From Cephalopachus bancanus (taxonomy: Eukaryota; Chordata; Mammalia; Primates; Tarsiidae): a stretch of 64,000 bases of DNA. Position 1 is the stretch's first letter. The number at the start of each line of letters is the position of its first letter. Positions 1 to 11,749 of the stretch are shown piece after piece. The stretch lies in assembly GCA_027257055.1 (NCBI GenBank), contig JAPVLO010000133.1, positions 1,302,001 to 1,366,000 of the forward strand. Direction: 5' to 3'. The notes below the pieces were generated by a model. That model saw only the letters and a program-made list of their open reading frames with translations, made no database searches and was not told where the DNA came from. The translations under genes were made by a program, and so were the position numbers.

Positions 1-109
1 ATTTATCTCTCTAAAGCTTTGTTGTTTAAAGTACAGTTCTTGGACATATTAATTTTTCTCCATATATTTCATAGTTTCATGTATCTGATGCTACTAAATA
101 TGGCATTGA

Positions 110-402
110 TTTTTTTTTTTTGAGGAGTGTCACTCTGTCACCCAGACTGGGGTGCAGTGTCACGCTCCCAGCCACTGCAGCCTTGATCTGCTAGGCTCTG
201 GCGATCCTTCCGCCTGAGCCTTCCAAGTAGCTGGAACTACAGATGCGTGCTACCATGCCTGGCTAATTTTTTTTAAATTTATTGTAGAGACGAGGTCTCG
301 CCAAGTTGCCCGGGTGGGTCTTGAACCCATGGACTCAGGCAATCCACTCGCCTGTGGCCTCCCAAAGTGCTGGGATTAGAGGCTGAGCCACTAAGCCTAG
401 CC
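110..402 (-). mobile_element. Alu SINE (dimeric, minus strand)
   Basis: A T-rich tract at 110-121 is followed by the reverse complement of a complete 7SL-derived Alu dimer, ending at GCCTAGCC. A short direct repeat, GGCATT, lies at 102-107 and 403-408 and fits a target-site duplication. The copy keeps the longer middle segment (CCAAGTTGCC) that younger copies in this window lack, so it belongs to the older tier. Confidence 0.93.
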
Positions 403-429
403 GGCATTAAAATTTTAATATACAGTTAT

Positions 430-1285
430 TTATTACTACTGCATACAAATGCAATGAATTTTCTTGTACTAAAATATTTTATCTGACCTTGACAATATGC
501 TTATTATATCTAGTGAGGGTTTTTTTGCTTGGTTAGTTGTTTTAGATATTAAATAAGTCATTTGTGAACAGAGATGGTTTTCTTATACCATTTCAATCTT
601 GTATCTTTTGTCTTATACCCTTCTTATGCCGTTTCTAGGTTTGTTTGTTTTTTTTAACCTGCCTTTTCACATTAACTAGGCTCTATAGTACAAGACAGAA
701 TGCATATGATGGTAGTGAACATTTTGGCCTTGTTTTCTATCTTAAATGTAAAATGCATTCAGTCATCCAGCATTAAGTGTGATGTGAACTATAAGTTTTC
801 CTATTTGGTCTTTATCACACCGAGGATAATCTGTTCTCTTCCTAGTTGTTTGAGTTTCTAGTGCTTTATTTTGCTTTGAACACATGTTGAATTTTATAAT
901 AATGTATACAATTTAATAAAAAGTATAAAATGATTATATCATTTGTTAGTCTTGTGAATTGCATTGATATTTGAATATCTAATCTTTCATTTCTGTATTT
1001 GCTTTGTTGATTTTTTGAAAAACATTTACAACCCTATAAATGAGCATTACTGATGAAGGACTATCTTTTATTTTTTGGCAATGGTCTTGTGTGTTTTTAG
1101 ATTTGGAATTTTGTTGTCTTCATGAGTTGAAAAGTGATTCTCCGTTCTCTACTTTCTAAAAGACTATATAATATCAGTATTTTTATTTCTTAAATATCTG
1201 CAAGAATTCACCGGAGATGTAATGTGTGCCAAAATTTTTGTTATGAGAAGATATTTAATTATAAATTCAATTTTTTGAATATGGA
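430..1285 (-). mobile_element. Degraded L1 (ORF2 region), minus strand
   Basis: The plus strand reads as a decayed reverse complement of the L1 ORF2 reverse-transcriptase region. The order of recognisable pieces (room for the FADD segment, the stretch coding the polymerase palm, then the 'AKFYQTF'-like stretch near 1200) matches L1 read right to left. No frame stays open beyond a few tens of codons. An MLT1-class LTR interrupts it at about 1286. Confidence 0.6.
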
Positions 1286-1530
1286 TTGTCTTAGTTCATT
1301 TGAGCTGCTATAATAAAATATCTTAGACTGGGGAATTTATAAACAAAAATTTATTGCTCATAGTTCTGAAGGGTAGCAAGCCCAATATCAAGGCACTGGC
1401 AAATCCGATGTCTAATGAGGATCTGCTTCCTTAGAGATGGCAACTTCTATGTGTTCCCACAGGGCAGAAATGCAAAAGGGCTGTCTCAGGCCTCTTTTAT
1501 GAGAGTATTAATCCCACTCATGAAGAAGGA
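1286..1530 (-). mobile_element. MLT1-class LTR fragment (MaLR), minus strand
   Basis: It begins with the typical reverse-complement end (GAGCTGCTATAATAAAATAT, then a 'CTTAGACTGG..TTTATAAAC' core) and continues through the 'AGTTCTGAAGG', 'GATGTCTAATGAGG' and 'TAATCCCACTCATGA' blocks of MLT1-type solo LTRs. It is cut off on the right before the usual LTR start. A 71-codon open frame over this region is incidental. Confidence 0.72.
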
Positions 1531-1870
1531 TTTTGTTATATATTTGCCTCTGCTTATGCTGCAAACTTCACAATTTGTTATTAGTGTTTTAAGCAGACAA
1601 CTGTTCTTTAAGAAAATTAAGATGAAATAAAACAAATTTTTAAAAAATTACATATTGCCTATTTCCAGTGATCTTTACTCCCTTGTATAGTTCCAAGTTA
1701 CTATCTGGTATTACTTCACTCAAGCCTGAAGAACTTCCTTTAAAATATCTTTTAATACAGGTTTGAAAATGGTAAATTGGTTTAGCTTACATTTCCAAAA
1801 TTATTTTGGAATATTTGTGGGATAAAAGTTCACCCAGGACCCTCTTTTTAATAACTGTGCCCTGGAAAAC
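1531..1870 (-). mobile_element. Degraded L1 inter-ORF region, minus strand
   Basis: The sequence around 1655-1800 (for example CCTGAAGAACTTCCTTTAAA followed by an ACAGG..TGGTAAA block) matches the reverse complement of the region between L1 ORF1 and ORF2 in old mammalian L1s. It is probably the continuation of the element left of the LTR, with an internal deletion. Confidence 0.5.
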
Positions 1871-3000
1871 AAAGTAGAATTAAACTGTACTTTTTTTCAT
1901 AGCAGCACTGAGAGGAAAAATGACTTTGATAATCTTTACGGCAAATAATACTGTGGTTTGTTTAATAAAGATCATTCTATGTTTCCCTTCTCTTTCATTG
2001 AATAATAGTAATTTAAAATAAAGAAGATAAAGCATAAAAGATAAATATTATATGCAGTAAGTATGTCGGACATTTAAAAAATATAATCCTGTTGACTTTA
2101 GAGCTTTTGTTATACATATTAGGTTCTTTTAGGATTTATTGTTATCTTATAATTTCTTTTATAAGAAATATTCATTTTGTGACTTTTTCTTTTTTTCAGT
2201 TATATATAGAAAGACACTTTAACTTTTTCAGTTACCAATAGTTCTGAAAATTATTTTTTCGGTTTCATTTTTATTTGTACAAAAGAACTTTATTTTTAAG
2301 GCAATAACATTTATTGCTTTTGTCACATGTAAATGAACAAGCCTACACAATTACTTAAAAAAAAAACTAAGTATCTGGGTCTTGCCGTGAATTTTTCTAC
2401 TGCTAGAACCACCATGTTTATTAAAACTGTCAAACAATGAATGCTATTAAGAGATTTAGCATTAAATGACTCACAAAGGCCAATGGTTAATTTTTTTTTA
2501 GCTCTTGCTTGGTTATTATGTTATAAAATTTAGAACTACAAAAATAAACATTTATTCGTAGTCATAATAACTGCCAGGTTCTGCTATGGTGTCTAATCAA
2601 GTATATAATTAACTAAAATAACAAGCTCACAAATATGTATTTACAGCACAATTTTTGCTAGGTAGAAGCTGTTAAAGTGTGATGCCCCATGCTGTTGCAA
2701 ACAGTATTAATATTAAATATCTTTTGGCACTTTTAACCTCTATTTTAAAAATAAGTAAAAATGTGAAAATATTAAGGCACTCATGAAATTTTCCTTTCTA
2801 CCAAAAAAGACATTTCTGTGTTCTTCCACTGAAGAGGTAGATCTTTAATTTTCAATCTTTTTTTTTCCCTTTCAGCCCAAAGAAATGTCAGATTATGGAT
2901 ATACTTAACAGATGGTACCAAAAGAATTTCCTGATAGGTTGGATGCAGCCTGTAAAGGAAGAAAGGTATAGTAAATGTCACAAAGGTTTGTGAATGGCCA
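1871..3000. other. Unassigned AT-rich sequence
   Basis: No repeat family or coding region could be recognised here. The one local feature is a pyrimidine tract ending in CAG at about 2858-2876, followed by a 90-base stretch open in one frame and then GGTATAG. This is treated as a weak cryptic-exon-like pattern in the findings. Confidence 0.3.
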
Positions 3001-3039
3001 ACTGAAAAGTTGGAATCACCATCAACTGAGTGAAGAAAG

Positions 3040-3450
3040 ACAGTAGGTGGTGCATATTTGTGTGTGGAATAGAAAGGAAATGAGAAGTTTAAGTTAAAGC
3101 ATTGTCAAATTAGTAGTTACCATGTAGTATGAGTAGACAGATGTGTGAGTCCAAAGTTTGGAGATGTCTGGTTTAGAGATAAAAATTTGAAGTTATTGGC
3201 ACATATGTGACATTTAAAGAATAAGGCTTGAAGGTATCACTAAAGGAAGGAACAGAGGAAAAAAATATATAAAATTAACACTAAAGGAAAGACTAGAAAC
3301 AAGAAAAATATGGCATCCTAGAAATCAACTAAACAAGTCCAGTATCAAAAGGAGGAGATAATGAACAACTGTGTCAAATGCTGCATTGGTTTCATACCAA
3401 AAGGACTAAGAATTGAATATCTGGTTTATAAATATAGGAGTCATTTTCCC
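3040..3450 (+). repeat. Ancient mammalian dispersed repeat, family uncertain
   Basis: Phrases such as GAGATGTCTGGTTTAGAGAT, 'AACTGTGTCAAATGCTGC' and a purine-rich middle are familiar from a widespread old mammalian interspersed repeat. I cannot name the family securely; L2/L3-like LINE sequence is one possibility. Divergence is high. Confidence 0.4.
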
Positions 3451-5365
3451 TATGTAAAATTTATTTATGCATTTTTAAATTTTTATTTTATTGTGGTAAG
3501 AGCACTTAAAATGAATTCCACCCTCTTAACAAATTTTTAAGTGTGCAACACAGTGTTATTGACTATAGGTACAACATTTCATAGCAGATCTCTAGAAATT
3601 ATTCATCTTAATTGATATGTTATACTTGTTGATTAGAATCCCCTCCCTAGCAATCACCATACTACCGTGAATTTGACTAGATGCTTCATATAAATGAAAT
3701 CATGCAGTATTTGTCTTTGTGCGACTGGTTTATTTCGTGTAGTATCATGTTGTTGAGGTTTGTCACATTGTTGCATGCTACATAATTCCTTTTCAAAAGT
3801 TTAATAGCATTACACTGCATGTATTTATCATATTTTATTTAGCCATTCATCTGTCCATGAACATTTAAATGGATTCCACAGTTTAGTCACTGTGAAATTT
3901 CGGCTTCCACATTTTGGCTACTGTGGCTAATGCTCCAGTGGGTATGGGTGTGCAATTTCTTCAAGATCTTGATTTCAGTTTTTTTTTTTTTTTTTTTGGA
4001 TAAAGATCCAGAAGTAGAATCACTGTATCATATCACATTTCTAATTTTACTTTTTATAAGAATCTGCATAGTGTTTACCATAATGGGTGCATCATTTTGA
4101 ATTTCTACTCATAGTGTGCAAAGATTCCTATTTTGCACATCTTTATCAATGCTTGCTGTCATATTTTGAAAAATATAATAGCCATGCTGATAGGTATGAG
4201 GTGATATCTCATTGTTGTCTTAATTTGCATTTCCCCAGTTATTAATAACACTGAGCATTTTTTTCATGTATTTGCCCACCTCCATGTCTTCTTTGTAAAA
4301 ATGCTTATTCTAGTCTTAACTCATTTTTACATTGAATTATTTGTTTTTTTTTGTTACTGAGTTGTAGGATTCATTATATATTTTAGAGATTAACCTCTTA
4401 TCAGATATATGATTTGCAAATATGTTATTTTATTCTGCAAGTTGCCTTTTCATGGTATTGATTGTTTGCTGTACAGAAACTTTCTAGTTTAATATAGTCC
4501 CTTATTTATTTATTTGGTTGCCTATTTATTGAGTATATCTAAGAAACCATTATCAACACCTTATGTTTTCTCCTAATAGTTTTATAGATTCAGATCTTAT
4601 ATTTATACTTTAATCTATTTGGAGAATTTTTTTGGCTATGGAATGAGAGAGGGGTTCAATTTCATTATCATCTATAGATAGCTAATTTTCTCAACATTAA
4701 TTATTAAAGAGATTTTCATTTATCCATTGTGCATTCTTGGCATCTTGATTGAAAATTAATTAACAGTATATGAATGGATTTGTTTCTGAACTCTCTATTC
4801 TACTCAATTGGTCCATATATCTGTTTTTGTGCCAGTGCAAAAGTATTTGATTATTGTTGTTTTGTAATATATTATGAAATTAAGAACTGCGATGCCTCTA
4901 GCTTTGTTTTTTCTTCTCAAGATTGTTTTCTATTTCTGTAAGAATTTTTCTATGGGATTTTGATAGGGATTGCACTGAAAGTGTAGATAACTTTGGGTAG
5001 TGTGAACATTTTAACAATACTAAATCTTCCAATCCATGGACATGAAATGTCTTTCTCTTTGTGTCTTTATTAATCCCTATCATCAATATTTTGTAGTTTT
5101 CGGTATAGATAACTTTCACTTCCTCGGTTAGGTTTGTCCCTGAGAATTTTACTCTTTTTTGTGCTATTATAAAGTAATTAATTTTCTAATTTACTTTTCA
5201 GATAGTTTTTCGCTGCTGTATAGAAATACAGCTGTTTTTTTTCATGTTGATTCTTATTCTGCAATTTTACTGGATTTATGTACTTATTCTACAAAATTTT
5301 AATGGAGTCTTTAGAGGTTTCTATTCATAAGATCATGTCATTTGCAGACCAGGGCATCTTCCTTA

Positions 5366-5441
5366 TTTTTTTTTTTCTAACTTTTCTAATTTTTTTTCTT
5401 TTTTTAGCCATAGCAAGAAAAAAAAGTTAGAAAAAAAAAAA
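5366..5441. repeat. Perfect 20-bp inverted repeat with 36-bp spacer
   Basis: The left arm 5366-5385 is T11-CTAAC-T4. The right arm 5422-5441 is its exact reverse complement, A4-GTTAG-A11. It lies in the reverse-transcriptase part of the old L1, at a point where the L1 family has no such palindrome. Confidence 0.85.
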
Positions 5442-6454
5442 CATTTCTATGTTGATTAGAAATGGTGAAAGTGAATGTCTTTGTCTTGTTTCTGATGTTA
5501 GAGGACAAGTTTTCAGTTTTCATCATTGAACACAATATTAATTGTGGATTTTTCAGATTTGACCTTCATTATATTGAAGTACTTTCCTTATACATCTAGT
5601 TGGGTCTGGGATAGTTTTGTTGTTGTTGTTGTTGTATGTTTTTTTTTTTTAAGAGTGTTTTATTAAGTGCTTTTTTGTGTTTTAGCATCTATTGAAATGG
5701 TGCATCTATTGAGATGGTCATGTAATTTTCATCCTTCAGCCTTTTAACATGGTGTATCATATTTACTGATTGATGTGTGTTGAACAATCCTTCCATTACA
5801 GAGATAAAGCTCAGTTTGCTGTAGTGTATAATCCTTTTTATGTATGTTAGGTTTGGTTTTCTATTATATCAGCATGAATTTTTGCATCTATATTTATCAC
5901 AGATATTGGACTGTAGATTTTTGTTGTTGTTTTTGTTGTGGCTATGTCTAGTGTTGGTATCAGGGTAATGTTATCCTCACAAACTGTATTTAAAGTTATC
6001 CCTCCTTTAGAGTTTTTTCACAAAAACTCAAAAAAGATTGGAATTAACTATGCTTTAAATGTTTGGTAGAATTCACTAGTGAAGCCATTGGTTCTTGGAT
6101 ATTCTTTAATCTGTAGACTAAGGATATAGACTATGTAGACTTTCTATTTTCTTATAATTTAGTATTGACAGGTTGTATTGACAGGAATTTATTAAGTTCT
6201 TCTAGGTTATCCAGTGTTTTGGTATATAATTATTCATAGAGCTTTCTTGTGATCTTTTATATTTCTATAGTGTTAATTGTAATGTTTATACTTTTATTTC
6301 TAATTTTATTTATTTGAGTCTTCTCATTTTTTTTTTTAGTCTAGCTAAAAATTAGTCAATATTGTTTATCTTTTCAAAAGAAAACTCTTGGATTCATTAA
6401 TTTTTTATTTATTTTCTATTTATTTTATTTAAAAAGAAAATTTCTGGTTTTCTG

Positions 6455-6596
6455 TTTGGGCTGCTGTAAGAAAATACCATAAACTTTTGGTAGCTTATCA
6501 AGTTTCTTAGAGTTCTGAAAGCTGCAAAATTCAAGATCCAGATACTAGAAAATTTGGTGTCTGATGAGGGCTTACTTTACTAATAAAAATCAAATA
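6455..6596 (-). mobile_element. MLT1-class LTR fragment, inverted relative to the copy at 7238
   Basis: It starts at TTCTGTTTGGGCTGCTGTAA and runs through 'CATAAACTTTTGGTAGCTTA' to 'GTCTGATGAGGGCT'. It matches the reverse complement of about 7450-7578 much more closely than it matches the general MLT1 sequence. The two share several unusual variants, such as AAACTTTTGGTAGCTTA and AAGTTTCTTA. Confidence 0.7.
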
Positions 6597-7237
6597 AAAG
6601 TTTCTTAAATTAATTTCTTTCTTTCTTACCTTTTGTTATTTTATTTCTTCTTCTAAATTTTGACTTATTTTATTCTTTTTCTAGTTCCTTGTGGCATACA
6701 GCTAGGTTGTTTATTTGAGATATGTTTTATTTTTTTAAGGAAGATGTTTATCCTAATGCACTTCCTTTTTAGTACTGCTTTTGTTATATTTCATAAGTTT
6801 TGGTATATTGTGTTTTCATTTTCATCTGTCTTAAGGTTTTCTTTTCCTAATTTCCTTATGATTTATGATTTATTCTTGACAGATGGTTGTTCAAGAGTGT
6901 GTTGTATAGTTTCCACATATTTGCAAATTTTCCCTTCTTCATTCTGTTGTTAATTTCTAGGGTCATTCCATTGTGGTCAGAAAAGATATTTAATATAATA
7001 TTTTTTAAAACATTGGTAAGACTTATTTTGTGACATAATGTGACCTATGCTGGAGAATGCTATGTTTGCTCTTGAGAAGAATGTGTATTTTGATGTTTTT
7101 AGAAGAATGTGAAGTATATGTTTATTAGGTCCATTTGGTCTATTGTGTTGCTGAAGTCCTCTGTTTCCTCATTGATCTGTATGGTTGTTATATCTATAAT
7201 TGAAAGTAAAAATCTGAAGTCTTCTCGCATTATTGTT

Positions 7238-7578
7238 GCTACAGTCTGAATGTATTTTTATTCTCTAATATTCATGTGTTTAAAGTCTAACCCCAGATCA
7301 TGTTATTAGGAGGTGGGACCACTAGAAGGTCAGTAGGACATGATGGCAAAGTTATAAATATTATCAATGAGACCAGTTTTTTTAATAAAAGAGACCTAAG
7401 AGATACTTCTGACCCTTCACTATGTGATGACACAGCAGAAAACTGCTTTATATGAACCAGCAAGTAGGCTCTCATCAAATTTGCTAGTATCTTGATCTTG
7501 GACTTTGCAGCCTTCAGAACTGTAAGAAACTTGGTAAGCTACCAAAAGTTTATAGTATCTTCTTATAGCATCCCAAAC
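7238..7578 (+). mobile_element. MLT1-class solo LTR, plus strand
   Basis: This is a nearly complete solo LTR. It runs from 'ACAGTCTGAATGT', through 'AGTCTAACCCCAGA', 'TTAGGAGGTGGGACC', 'TAAAAGAGACCTAAGAGA' and 'TTGATCTTGGACTTTGCAGC', to 'TAGCATCCCAAACAGA'. It interrupts the endonuclease part of the old minus-strand L1. No internal retroviral genes are present. Confidence 0.8.
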
Positions 7579-8414
7579 AGATTTAGACAATTGCATTGTT
7601 TCTTTCTCCCTTAAGTTCTGTCAATATTAGTTTTATATATTTAGGTGCATATATGTTCATAACTATTATATCTTACTGGTGAATTGACCCTTTTATCATC
7701 ATATAATGACTCTCCTTTTCTCTTGTGACTGTTTTTGACTTAGCTTATTTTGTTTAATATAAAACCCTGACCTCTTTTGGTTACAAGTCTGTATATAATA
7801 TCCTTCTTTGTCTCTTCACTCTCAGTCTATGTCTGTGTTTAGTTCAAAAGTTAGTTTATTGTAGATAACATCTAGTTGGATTTTTAAAAAAAAAATCCGT
7901 TTACCTTCTAGTTATTTTTGTTGTAACATTTAATTCACATACATTTAAAGTAGTTATTGATAGGAAAAGATTTCATATTGCCATTTTGTTAATTGTTTTC
8001 TGTTAGTCTTATAGTTCTTTTGTGTACCTTTTCCAATTTTGCTTTGTGTTTCTTACTTTTTTAATGTAATATGCCTTGATTCCTTTCTCTTTCTCTTTGG
8101 CATAACTTCTATATGTGTTTTTGGTTGCTTTATGTCTTTCATGAAATATCTTGTGTCATAACAGTCCATTTTAAGCATATAACAACATAAATCCAATTGT
8201 ATGCAAAAAAAGTTTGTTATTATGGTCACAACTGACATCATCTGTTTATGCCATGTATCTTTTAACATTTTTCGTTATACTTATTTCTAATACACTTGTG
8301 TGACTTACCCACCACCTTTACAACAATACAGTATTCTATATTTGTCTCTATATTTATCTTTGTTAATGAATCTCATTATTTCTTAGATTATTCTGTTCCT
8401 ATCAGTGGTCTTTT

Positions 8415-9855
8415 GTTTCTTTTTTTATTTTATTTTAAAGACCTGGTGTACAATTCAAGGTTAGCGATACAAATATTGATTATGCAAGTACCCTTGCTGA
8501 TGAGGTGTGTCCCTCCCTCCCCTAGAAGTTTCCCTTTACTACCAATCCCACCTCTCCTCCTCTGGCAGTTTCCCACAACTGCCAATCCCTTTCTTATAGA
8601 ATATGATAATTGTTCAAGGTTCACTTATGAGTGAGGATGTATGGTACTTTGTTCTTTGTTTCTGTGATAGATCACTGAGTATGAAAGACTCTAAATTCAT
8701 CTAAGTTGCTGCGGAGTCCATTTGTTTGTCCTACTTTATGGCTGCATAATATTCTATTATATATATGTACCACATGTTTTTTTAATCCAGTTCTGCTTCA
8801 ATGGGCAGCATGGTTGGTTATGTTTTTGCTATTGTGAATAGAGCTGCAACAAACATACATGTGCAGGTATCTTTTTTGTAGAATAATTTGAGTTCCTCTG
8901 GGTTCATTCCCAAAAGGGGAATTTCTGGGTCATATGGAAGGTCAATTTCTAGTTCTTTCAGAAATCACCATACTGTCTCCCAAAGAAGTTGCACTAGTTT
9001 GCATTCCTATCAGTAGGGTAGAAGCATTCCTTTTTCTCTCCATTCACACCAGCACCTGTTGTTGTTTATTTTATTAATGATGGCCATTCTTACTGGGGTT
9101 AGGTAGTATCTTAATGTGGTTTTGATTTGCATTTCTCTGATGATTAGCGAGGCAAAGGACTTTTTTTCATTTTTTTTTTTGAGTTGTAGTCTCACTCTGT
9201 CACCCAGACTGGAGTACAGTGGCCGCTCCCGGCCACCGCAGCCTCGATCTGCTGGGCTCCAGTGATCCTTCCACCTCAGCCTTCCAAGTAGCCGGAATTA
9301 CAGGCATGCGCTACCACACCCAGCTGATTTTTTTTATTTATTGTAGAGATGAGGTCTTGCTGCCCAGGTGGGTCTTGAACCCACAGGCTCAGGCAATCCA
9401 CTCACCTCAGCCTCCCAAAGGCGTGAGATTACAGGCTAAGCCACCGAGCCCGGCTGCAAAGCACTTTTTCACATGGCGGTTGGCTGCCCATATATCTTCT
9501 TTTGAGATGTATCTATTCGTGTCTTTTGCCCATTTTTTTAGTGGGATTATTTGTTTTTTTTTCTTTTGGCATGCTTGGGTTCCTTGTAGATCCTAAATGT
9601 TAGGCCTTTGTCAGATATACAATTGGCAAATTTTTTTTTCCCATCCTGTGGGTTGTTTCCCTGCTCTCTTGATGGTTTCTTTTGCTTTGCAGAAACTCAT
9701 CAGTTTGATGAGGTCCCACTTGTCTGTCTTATTTCTTAAGGAATGGGCACTTAGGATTCTGAACAGGAATTGATTGCCAGTTTCAATTTCCATAAAGGTG
9801 TCTCCTGCATTTTCTAAGATTTTTTTAGTTTGATATTTTACATTTAGGTCTTTAA
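8415..9855 (-). mobile_element. Younger L1, direct 3' part of a twin-primed insertion
   Basis: An A-tail (read as a T-rich run at 8411-8436) is followed by the reverse complement of an L1 3' UTR and the C-terminal ORF2 region. Frames around 9010-9195 encode a recognisable '[12 protein letters not shown]' ORF2 segment. The part ends at about 9855 in the 'LKDLNV'-coding stretch. A 9-bp direct repeat, TGGTCTTTT, at 8406-8414 and 10651-10659 brackets this part together with the inverted part at 9856-10650. An Alu interrupts it at 9166-9455. Confidence 0.85.
9166..9455 (-). mobile_element. Alu SINE, younger subfamily, minus strand
   Basis: A complete dimer with the shortened right monomer (GGCCGCTCCCGGCCACCGCA) and the 5-base middle deletion (TCTTGCTGCCCAGG). 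A 14-bp target duplication with one mismatch lies at 9152-9165 (GCAAAGGACTTTTT) and 9456-9469 (GCAAAGCACTTTTT). Confidence 0.95.
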
Positions 9856-10650
9856 GTTATCCCTTTTGCTGATGATATGATCCTATACCTTGAAAATCCA
9901 AGAGAATCTGTCAAAAACCTGCTTGCACTGTTAAATGACTGGAAAAGTCGCAGGGTACAAAATAATTATGAAACAGACAGTTGCATTCCTATACACCAAA
10001 AACAAACAGGCAGAGACCCAAATTAAAACACAATCCCATTCGCAGTAGCCACACAAAAAAAGAAATACCTCAGCATCTTCCTAACCAGAGAAGTGAAAGA
10101 CCTTTACAATGAGAACTACAAAACACTGCCCAAAGAAATCCAAGAAGACCCAAACAAATGGAAAAATATTACATGCTCATGGATAGGAAGACTCAATATT
10201 GTCAAAAATGTCCATTCTACTAAAGGCAATCTACAGATTAAATGCAATACCCATTAAGTTACCAACATCATTCTTCTCAGACCTGGAAATGATAATACAG
10301 AAATTCAAATGGAAACATAAATGACCACAAATAGCCAAAACAATCCTTAGCAAAAGATACAAAGCAGGAGGTTTCACATTTCAAGACTTCAAACTTTATT
10401 ATAAGGCTACAGCAATCAAAACCGCCTGGTATTGGTACAAGAAGAGGCATATAGATCAATAGAACAGGATAGAGATTCCGGAAGCAAAGTCTCAATTTCT
10501 CAACCAACTCATCCTTGACAACACCTCCAACAACAACCACTGGGGAGAGGAGAACCTATTTAGCAAATGGTGCTGGGAAAACTGCTGATCATATGCAGAT
10601 GATTGAAACAGGATCCTTACCTATCACCATACACAAAAAATAACTCTAAA
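9856..10650 (+). mobile_element. Younger L1, inverted 5' part of the same insertion
   Basis: The strand switches abruptly. From 9856 the plus strand reads ORF2 forwards, with the reverse-transcriptase FADD motif at 9865-9876 and then the thumb and downstream region, ending near an 'ITLN'-coding stretch at 10650. That end lies just upstream, in L1 coordinates, of where the minus-strand half breaks off. This arrangement inside one TSD pair is the signature of twin priming. Frameshifts and stops leave no working enzyme. Confidence 0.85.
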
Positions 10651-10880
10651 TGGTCTTTTATGTCAAATAGAAAAATTCCCTCTAGATCCTTTGTAAGTTA
10701 AGCTTAGTGGTAATAATTTTCTCAGATTTGTTTTTCTAGGATCATGTTTATCACTTCTTCATTTGTGACGAACAGTTTTGCTAGATGTAGTAGGCTTGGT
10801 TGTTAGGCTTTTTTTCAGCACATTGAATATATCATTTACTCCCTTTTGATGTGCAAATATTTTTCTTAAAAAATTTCTTA

Positions 10881-11172
10881 GCCGGGCTTGGTGGCTCAGT
10901 CTGTAATCCTGCGCATTTGGGAGGCTGAGGTGAGTGGATTGCCTGAGCCCGTGGGTTCGAGACCTGCCTGGGCAGCAAGACCTCATCTCTACAATAAATA
11001 AAAAAATCAGCTGGGCATGGTAGTACGCACCTGTAATCCTGGCTACTCGGAAGGCTGAGGTGGAAGGATCGCCGGAGCCTGGCAGGTCGAGGCTGCGGTG
11101 GCCGTGAGCGGCCACTGCACTCCAGTCTGGGCGACAAAGTGAGGCTCCAACTCAAAAAAAAAAAAAAAAAAA
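10881..11172 (+). mobile_element. Alu SINE, younger subfamily, plus strand
   Basis: It runs from GCCGGGCTTGGTGGCTCAG to an A-tail ending near 11172. It carries the middle deletion (CTGGGCAGCAAGACC) and the shortened right monomer. A perfect 10-bp TSD, AAATTTCTTA, lies at 10871-10880 and 11173-11182. Overlapping 60-120 codon frames on the minus strand are Alu shadows. Confidence 0.95.
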
Positions 11173-11749
11173 AAATTTCTTATAGTTTTATTAGGACTCC
11201 ATTGTAAGTAACAAGCCACATCCTGGTACTTCAAATTCTGTCTTTTCACTTTTGATATTTAAAAAACATATCTCTTTTTAACATATATTTCAGCATTGCT
11301 TTCTCTGGAGTCATTTTTTCTTTTCTTTTGTGTGTATGTGTGTTTTTTCAGTTTTTTGACCATTTTCTTCCCTAGATTTGGAAGGCTTTCAGGCATTACT
11401 ATTATTATTATTTAACAATATCTTTTCTAGTATTTTTTATCTTCTTCTTCTGTACTCTCATAATGCACATATTGGTCCATTTGATGGCATTGTGTAAGTT
11501 CCTTATACTTCCTTCACTATTTATTTTTAATTATTTTGCTAATTTATTTCCAACAATTTGTCTTTGAACTTGCTGATCCTTACTTCTGCTAAACCTAGTA
11601 TGCTGTAGAACCACTCTAATAACGTTTTAATTTCAGTTATTTTCTTCAGTTTCATAATTTTTATTTATTTTTCTTTAATAGTTTCTCTTTCTTCATTGAA
11701 ATTCTCAATTCGTTTATGCCTTGTTCTCTTGATTTCAATGAGCATCATC

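Larger units (their letters stand above)
3465..11735 (-). mobile_element. Very old L1 (L1M type), minus strand, with nested insertions
   Basis: Reading right to left, the sequence goes from ORF1 coiled-coil-like sequence (about 11735 down to 11173), through the inter-ORF region (10880-10651 and 8405-7920), into ORF2 endonuclease (7900-7579 and 7237-6600) and reverse transcriptase (6450-4800), then the C-terminal region and 3' UTR (to about 3465). Stops and indels occur throughout, so no ORF survives. The two edges of each later insertion resume at matching points of the L1. The inserts are MLT1-type pieces (6455-6596, 7238-7578), a twin-primed L1 (8415-10650) and an Alu (10881-11172). With the inserts removed, the element is about 5.2 kb. 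Confidence 0.75.

Noticed and set aside
7238..7578. Provirus with internal retroviral genes
   Set aside because: Only solo MLT1-class LTRs are visible here and at 1286 and 44136. No gag, pol or env sequence lies next to them.
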